DNA of 7,891 bases from Azoarcus sp. (lineage in GTDB: Bacteria; Pseudomonadota; Gammaproteobacteria; Burkholderiales; Rhodocyclaceae): assembly GCA_031285365.1 (NCBI GenBank), contig JAITWP010000218.1:1-7891 (forward strand). Reading direction: 5' to 3'. The position numbers and the translations under genes were made by a program. The notes beneath the pieces were generated by a model. That model did no database searches. It was not told where the DNA came from and saw only the letters and a program-made list of their open reading frames with translations. Shown piece by piece: positions 5,228 through 7,891 of the stretch; positions within the stretch are counted from its first letter, which is position 1; every line of letters starts with the position of its first letter.

Positions 5228-6469
5228 ATGACATCAGAAAACACCCACAACCGCTGGCTGGTTCTTTTGGCCTGCGCTGCTATCAACATCTGTTTGGGGA
5301 CAGCCCTTTATGCCTTTAGCGTGTACGTGAAACCCCTGATGCAAATTCTGGATGCGGCGACCTCCCAGGTTGCCCTGGCCTTCTCCATCTGTACGCTCGT
5401 CATCCCCCTTGCCATGATCATTGCAGGCAAGTTTCAGGACACCATCGGACCAAAGAAGGTGATTTTCGTAGGCGGCATCATCTTCGGCACAGCCATCTTC
5501 CTGACGGGCTTCGTCACCAGCCTGCCCATGTTGTACCTGACTTATGGCGTCCTGGGCGGCATAGGCATCGGTTCCATCTACGCCTGTACGGTAGCCAACA
5601 CCGTGAAGTTTTTCCCGGACAAACGAGGGCTTGCTTCCGGTCTTGTCGTGGCGGGTTTTGCCTCCGGCGCAATGTTCAGCGTATATCTTGTTCAATGGCT
5701 TTTACAGCATTATCCGGTTCAGGATATCTTCAGGATGTTTGGCGTTGCCTATCTGGTGCTGATCACTCTTTGCGTAACCCAGGTCAGGACTGCTCCGGCT
5801 GGCTACGCTCCTCCCGGGTGGACGCCTCCTGCTCCGGCTGCGGGCGGTGCGGCTCCTGCCTCCGTTGACAAGAACTGGAGAGAAATGCTCTCCGACCCTC
5901 TGTTCTACGTTCTTTTCACCGTCTACACCATCGGCTGCATATCCGGGCTCATGTTCATGGTGCTCGCCAAACCTATTGCTCTGGACGTGGCCAAGGCTAC
6001 CGAAATCATGGCCGCTACCGCCGTATTCATCCTGGCGGCTGCCAATACGAGCGGGCGTCTCTTCTGGGGCTGGGTTTCGGACAAGCTGGGCCGTTTCACT
6101 GTGCTCTACCTGATGTTTGCTGTTACCGCGCTGGCGATGCTGGGCATGACCCAGGTGACAAGCTATGGGCTGTATATCGTGGTGCTCATCAGTGTGGTGC
6201 TCTGCTTCGGCGGCGTCATGGGCTGCTTCCCCTCCATTACGGCGGAAGCCTTCGGTTCCAAGAACCTGGGCATGAATTACGGCATCATCTTCTTTGCCTA
6301 CGGTGTCGGCGGTACCGTGGGTCCGCAACTGGCTTCGAGAATCAAGGAAGCAAGCGGCGGCGATTATACAAATGCCTTCATCATTGCTGGCTGCCTGGCT
6401 CTCGTCGGTCTTGCGCTCTCTTACGTGGCAATGAACATGACACGGAAAAGGCTGAAGCCTGCGGCCTGA
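5228..6469 (+). CDS. OFA-family (oxalate/formate antiporter-like) MFS transporter
   Basis: This 413-aa inner-membrane carrier belongs to the major facilitator superfamily and most resembles the OFA family (OxlT, YhjX and relatives), which exchanges or imports small mono- and dicarboxylates. The N-terminus NRWLVLLACAAINICLGTALYAFSV places TM1 and the family's GxxYAFSV segment at residues 9-32. The loop 2-3 MFS motif A is GKFQDTIGPKK (67-77), and its second-half counterpart is GWVSDKLGR (281-289). Six plus six TM segments flank a cytosolic Ala/Pro-rich loop (about 187-213, with AGYAPPGWTPP), typical of OFA proteins. That loop contains an in-frame 12-base direct repeat, CTGCTCCGGCTG, at 5790 and 5829. 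The TM11 region reads NYGIIFFAYGVGG (350-362) with Tyr358 where OxlT, as I recall, has substrate-binding Lys355, so oxalate is doubtful as substrate. AAAGGAG at 5216-5222 is a strong ribosome binding site. The substrate cannot be named from sequence alone. Confidence 0.9.
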   Translation: MTSENTHNRWLVLLACAAINICLGTALYAFSVYVKPLMQILDAATSQVALAFSICTLVIPLAMIIAGKFQDTIGPKKVIFVGGIIFGTAIFLTGFVTSLPMLYLTYGVLGGIGIGSIYACTVANTVKFFPDKRGLASGLVVAGFASGAMFSVYLVQWLLQHYPVQDIFRMFGVAYLVLITLCVTQVRTAPAGYAPPGWTPPAPAAGGAAPASVDKNWREMLSDPLFYVLFTVYTIGCISGLMFMVLAKPIALDVAKATEIMAATAVFILAAANTSGRLFWGWVSDKLGRFTVLYLMFAVTALAMLGMTQVTSYGLYIVVLISVVLCFGGVMGCFPSITAEAFGSKNLGMNYGIIFFAYGVGGTVGPQLASRIKEASGGDYTNAFIIAGCLALVGLALSYVAMNMTRKRLKPAA

Positions 6470-6480
6470 ACCCACCGCAA

Positions 6481-6507
6481 TCGGTTCCGGCTCTCCGCCG
6501 GAACCGA
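6481..6507 (+). repeat. Perfect 10-bp inverted repeat after the OFA gene, without a T-run
   Basis: TCGGTTCCGG (6481-6490) and CCGGAACCGA (6498-6507) pair around a seven-base loop, starting 12 bases after the stop codon. No T-tract follows. It may be a 3'-stabilising structure or part of a tandem terminator with the hairpin at 6555. Confidence 0.5.
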
Positions 6508-6554
6508 CGATGCAAAACGATTCATTTGAACAGCATCGAATACGAGTCAAACGC

Positions 6555-6583
6555 AATCCCCGCCACATGGCGGGGATTTTTTT
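6555..6583 (+). terminator. Rho-independent terminator of the OFA carrier gene
   Basis: AATCCCCGCC (6555-6564) and GGCGGGGATT (6569-6578) form a perfect 10-bp stem with an ACAT loop, and a run of seven T (6577-6583) follows. This is a canonical intrinsic terminator on the + strand and separates the OFA carrier from the AceTr transporter gene. Confidence 0.88.
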
Positions 6584-6660
6584 GGCGCGCTGACTTAAAA
6601 ATCCCCTCCGTTCACAGAACCTATCGCCCGTGCTAGGCTCAAACCCGCAGCAGATCAATC

Positions 6661-6688
6661 TTTAACATGTGACTCTGTGATACGTAAT
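6661..6688 (+). promoter_or_regulatory. Weak promoter candidate for the AceTr transporter
   Basis: TTTAAC (6661-6666) and CGTAAT (6683-6688, four of six -10 positions) are 16 bases apart. The leader would be about 40 bases. The sequence between them contains two direct TGTGA pentamers (TGTGACTCTGTGA at 6668-6680), which recall half of a CRP site but lack the inverted TCACA half. Because a strong terminator lies just upstream, some promoter must exist between 6584 and 6735; this is only the best candidate I see. Confidence 0.22.
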
Positions 6689-6723
6689 AGTTTGATCGCT
6701 GAACATCCACTCAAAAACACGAC

Positions 6724-6730
6724 GGAGGAG
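6724..6730 (+). promoter_or_regulatory. Strong ribosome binding site of the AceTr transporter
   Basis: GGAGGAG lies five bases before the ATG at 6736. The near-ideal match and spacing decide this start and suggest high expression. Confidence 0.75.
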
Positions 6731-6735
6731 ACATA

Positions 6736-7368
6736 ATGTCTCAAGTTCAAGAAACCAAGATCGTCAATGCCGATCCGACCGCGTTGGGCGTATTTGGCCT
6801 TTCCCTGATCACATTTGTTGCTGCAACCAATAAGCTGGGTTGGACATCAGGCAACACCTCAATGCTGATACCCTGGGCGATTTTCCTCGGATCCTTTGCC
6901 CAATTATGGGCTGCCGCTATCGATTTCAAACGCAACAATTACTTCGGCTCGATCGTACTGGGCGCTTTCGGCCTTTTCTGGATAGCCGTCGCGTTGACAT
7001 GGGCCATCAAAATGGGCTTTTTCGGCGCTGATATTGCCGCCGCTGCCGATTTGAAGCAATTCGGCTACGCCTGCTTCGCCTTTCTGTTCTTCTGCATTTT
7101 CATCACCGTCACCGCTTGGGAGTGCAACAAGGTCTTCGGCATCATTCTGACGCTGATCCTCGTACTCCTTGCTTCGCTTGGACTGCAACTCGTCGCATGT
7201 GAACCGGGGTCTGACAACTTCAAACTTTTCGGCGCCTTGGCCGGATGGTCGGAACTGTCAATTTCCCTGCTGGGCTTCTACGCTACAGGCGCAATCTTCC
7301 TGAATACCTTTTTCGGCCGTCAAATCCTGCCTCTCGGCAAGCCGATGGGATGGGTGAAGAAAGCCTGA
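6736..7368 (+). CDS. AceTr family (GPR1/FUN34/YaaH, SatP-like) acetate/succinate transporter
   Basis: This 210-aa inner-membrane protein has six predicted TM helices, roughly at residues 16-34, 43-62, 70-92, 110-128, 133-152 and 166-192. It belongs to the AceTr family, whose characterised members (E. coli SatP/YaaH, yeast Ady2) move acetate and, in some cases, succinate, as hexameric channel-like transporters. The N-terminal family signature NPAPLGL is present only in a diverged form, ADPTALGVFGL (12-22). Segments that match SatP well from memory are FGLFWIAVAL (78-87), AGW (169-171) and the C-terminal FGRQILPLGKP (193-203), where SatP has FGRTVLPIGE. The length is a little above SatP (188 aa) because of a longer N-terminus and the tail MGWVKKA. 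It has its own strong ribosome binding site and terminator, so it is probably a monocistronic gene. The family call is firm; the substrate is inferred from the family. Confidence 0.9.
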   Translation: MSQVQETKIVNADPTALGVFGLSLITFVAATNKLGWTSGNTSMLIPWAIFLGSFAQLWAAAIDFKRNNYFGSIVLGAFGLFWIAVALTWAIKMGFFGADIAAAADLKQFGYACFAFLFFCIFITVTAWECNKVFGIILTLILVLLASLGLQLVACEPGSDNFKLFGALAGWSELSISLLGFYATGAIFLNTFFGRQILPLGKPMGWVKKA

Positions 7369-7383
7369 CCTAACCTTCCAAAG

Positions 7384-7430
7384 AAAGAAAAAGGCCGAAC
7401 CCGCAGCACGGGTTCGGCCTTTTTCTTTTT
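7384..7430. terminator. Bidirectional rho-independent terminator with a perfect 20-bp stem
   Basis: Bases 7384-7403 and 7409-7428 are exact reverse complements around the loop CAGCA. The GC core is GGCCGAACCCG / CGGGTTCGGCC, flanked by A-rich (left) and T-rich (right) arms, with T continuing to 7430. The symmetry gives a U-tract on either strand. It ends the AceTr transcript and could also stop leftward transcription from the 7534-7740 ORF. Confidence 0.92.
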
Positions 7431-7533
7431 GAGTATATGCCGAACGCAACCCTTGTATCAGGGGGCAAGCGCGCCACAGGAGACTCTGTAACGTCGAGTT
7501 GTCACAAGCCGGAAATCGAAACCCGGCGTGTGC

Positions 7534-7740
7534 TCAACTGTCCTCCTTTTCCTCCTCGAAATCAAAGCTCACACTCGGAAACTCCGAATCCGGGTTCTCG
7601 ATCTCGACACACACGCCAGGCAAATTGGAGCGCACAAGATAGAAAGAACCTGGAATCAGCGAATCGGTAACGATTGGAGGACAAGAAGAATCATCGGACC
7701 CTGATTCTTTGGCGGGTAAATTGGTTGAGGTATGACGCAT
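7534..7740 (-). CDS. Possible small acidic hypothetical protein
   Basis: This 68-aa ORF starts at ATG 7740. An AGAGAAG-like ribosome binding site lies about five bases upstream (right) of it. I do not recognise the product. It is soluble-looking, without a signal peptide or TM segment: a Ser/Asp-rich start (KESGSDDSS at 11-19), a central hydrophobic pattern (SLIPGSFYLVRSNLPGVCVEI, 27-47) that could form beta strands, and a strongly acidic end (FDFEEEKEDS, 59-68). The alternating hydrophobic centre and acidic tail look more like a real protein than the neighbouring frames do. The 20-bp-stem terminator at 7384-7430 is suitably placed downstream of it. Against it: the short length and no recognised family. 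A spurious ORF remains possible. Confidence 0.42.
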   Translation of the reverse strand: MRHTSTNLPAKESGSDDSSCPPIVTDSLIPGSFYLVRSNLPGVCVEIENPDSEFPSVSFDFEEEKEDS

Positions 7741-7891
7741 TTTTGCTTCTCTCGCGGTTGGGTTACTCTCTCACTCTGCCCCCACAACTCTCGCCACAAA
7801 CCTCCTTGTCATTGAATTCACGCCTTCTAAATGACGGTTACATAGAGAGATCCAATAACATTTTGTGATACAATAAATGGAAATATTTCAC
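7741..7891. other. Gene-poor right end with a 13-codon minus-strand ORF and an AT-rich stretch
   Basis: No recognisable gene occurs here. On the minus strand an ATG (7812) opens a 13-residue ORF, MTRRFVARVVGAE, that stops with TGA at 7771-7773. It is in the same frame as the 7534-7740 ORF, and AGAAGG lies upstream of it. On the plus strand, TGATACAAT (7866-7874) resembles an extended -10 element reading out of the window, without a good -35. A 10-base palindrome, GAAATATTTC, lies at 7880-7889. From about 7825 rightward the base composition is clearly more AT-rich than in the rest of the window, which fits a promoter region. Confidence 0.3.

Noticed and set aside
5790..5840. 12-base direct repeat CTGCTCCGGCTG, 39 bases apart
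   Set aside because: It lies in the Ala/Pro-rich central loop of the MFS carrier and keeps the frame. It is explained by low-complexity coding sequence rather than a mobile or regulatory repeat.
5702..6658. 318-aa minus-strand frame opposite the OFA carrier and running through its terminator
   Set aside because: It covers a canonical terminator and a membrane-protein gene in antisense. The product is His-, Arg- and Gly-rich without a recognisable domain.
7437..7670. 77-aa plus-strand ORF right of the AceTr terminator
   Set aside because: It starts within seven bases of the terminator, has no ribosome binding site, and reads as low-information Ser/Arg/Pro-rich sequence. The opposite-strand ORF is the better candidate.
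1..7891. CRISPR array, tRNA, rRNA, insertion sequence or phage/defence module
   Set aside because: No regularly spaced repeats, cloverleaf, transposase, integrase or defence-type domain can be seen in any frame.

Overview
The window looks like ordinary chromosomal DNA of a moderately GC-rich Gram-negative proteobacterium. The complete MinCDE system and the TonB-ExbB-ExbD energy-transducing module fix the Gram-negative envelope. The style of the GAPDH (PTKTGAA and LRVPTLNVSLVDL segments) and the dense gene packing suggest a betaproteobacterium. That placement is inference from remembered family sequences, not a search result.

Layout, left to right. (1) Bases 1-981 (+) hold the 3' part of a glycolytic glyceraldehyde-3-phosphate dehydrogenase gene, cut by the window edge. 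(2) Bases 1136-3065 (+) hold minC, minD and minE, a tight operon that places the division septum at mid-cell. (3) Bases 3093-4983 (-) hold tonB, exbB and exbD, transcribed leftward and converging on minE, with a hairpin that overlaps the exbD stop codon. (4) Bases 4984-5227 are a divergent regulatory region with several short inverted repeats. (5) Bases 5228-6469 (+) encode a 12-TM OFA-family (oxalate/formate antiporter-like) MFS carrier, followed by a rho-independent terminator. (6) Bases 6736-7368 (+) encode a six-TM AceTr (GPR1/FUN34/YaaH, SatP-like) transporter, closed by a very regular 20-bp-stem terminator. (7) Bases 7429-7891 are less gene-dense. They hold one possible small acidic ORF on the minus strand, a short in-frame ORF ahead of it, and an AT-rich end.

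Functional reading: MinC inhibits FtsZ, MinD is the membrane ATPase that recruits it, and MinE drives the oscillation. ExbB/ExbD form the proton-driven motor and TonB carries its energy to outer-membrane receptors, none of which is encoded here. The two carriers on the right both belong to families that move small organic anions (oxalate, formate, lactate or pyruvate-like for OFA; acetate or succinate for AceTr). They may serve related carbon sources, but a strong terminator separates them and each has its own Shine-Dalgarno sequence.

I found no CRISPR array, tRNA, rRNA, insertion sequence or phage gene, and nothing I can defend as a new multi-gene system. The points most worth a second look are the repeated GCAGGA/TCCTGC motifs between tonB and the OFA carrier, the OFA carrier's likely lack of the OxlT substrate-binding lysine, the mirrored membrane-targeting peptides at the minD/minE junction, and the small-ORF region at the right end.
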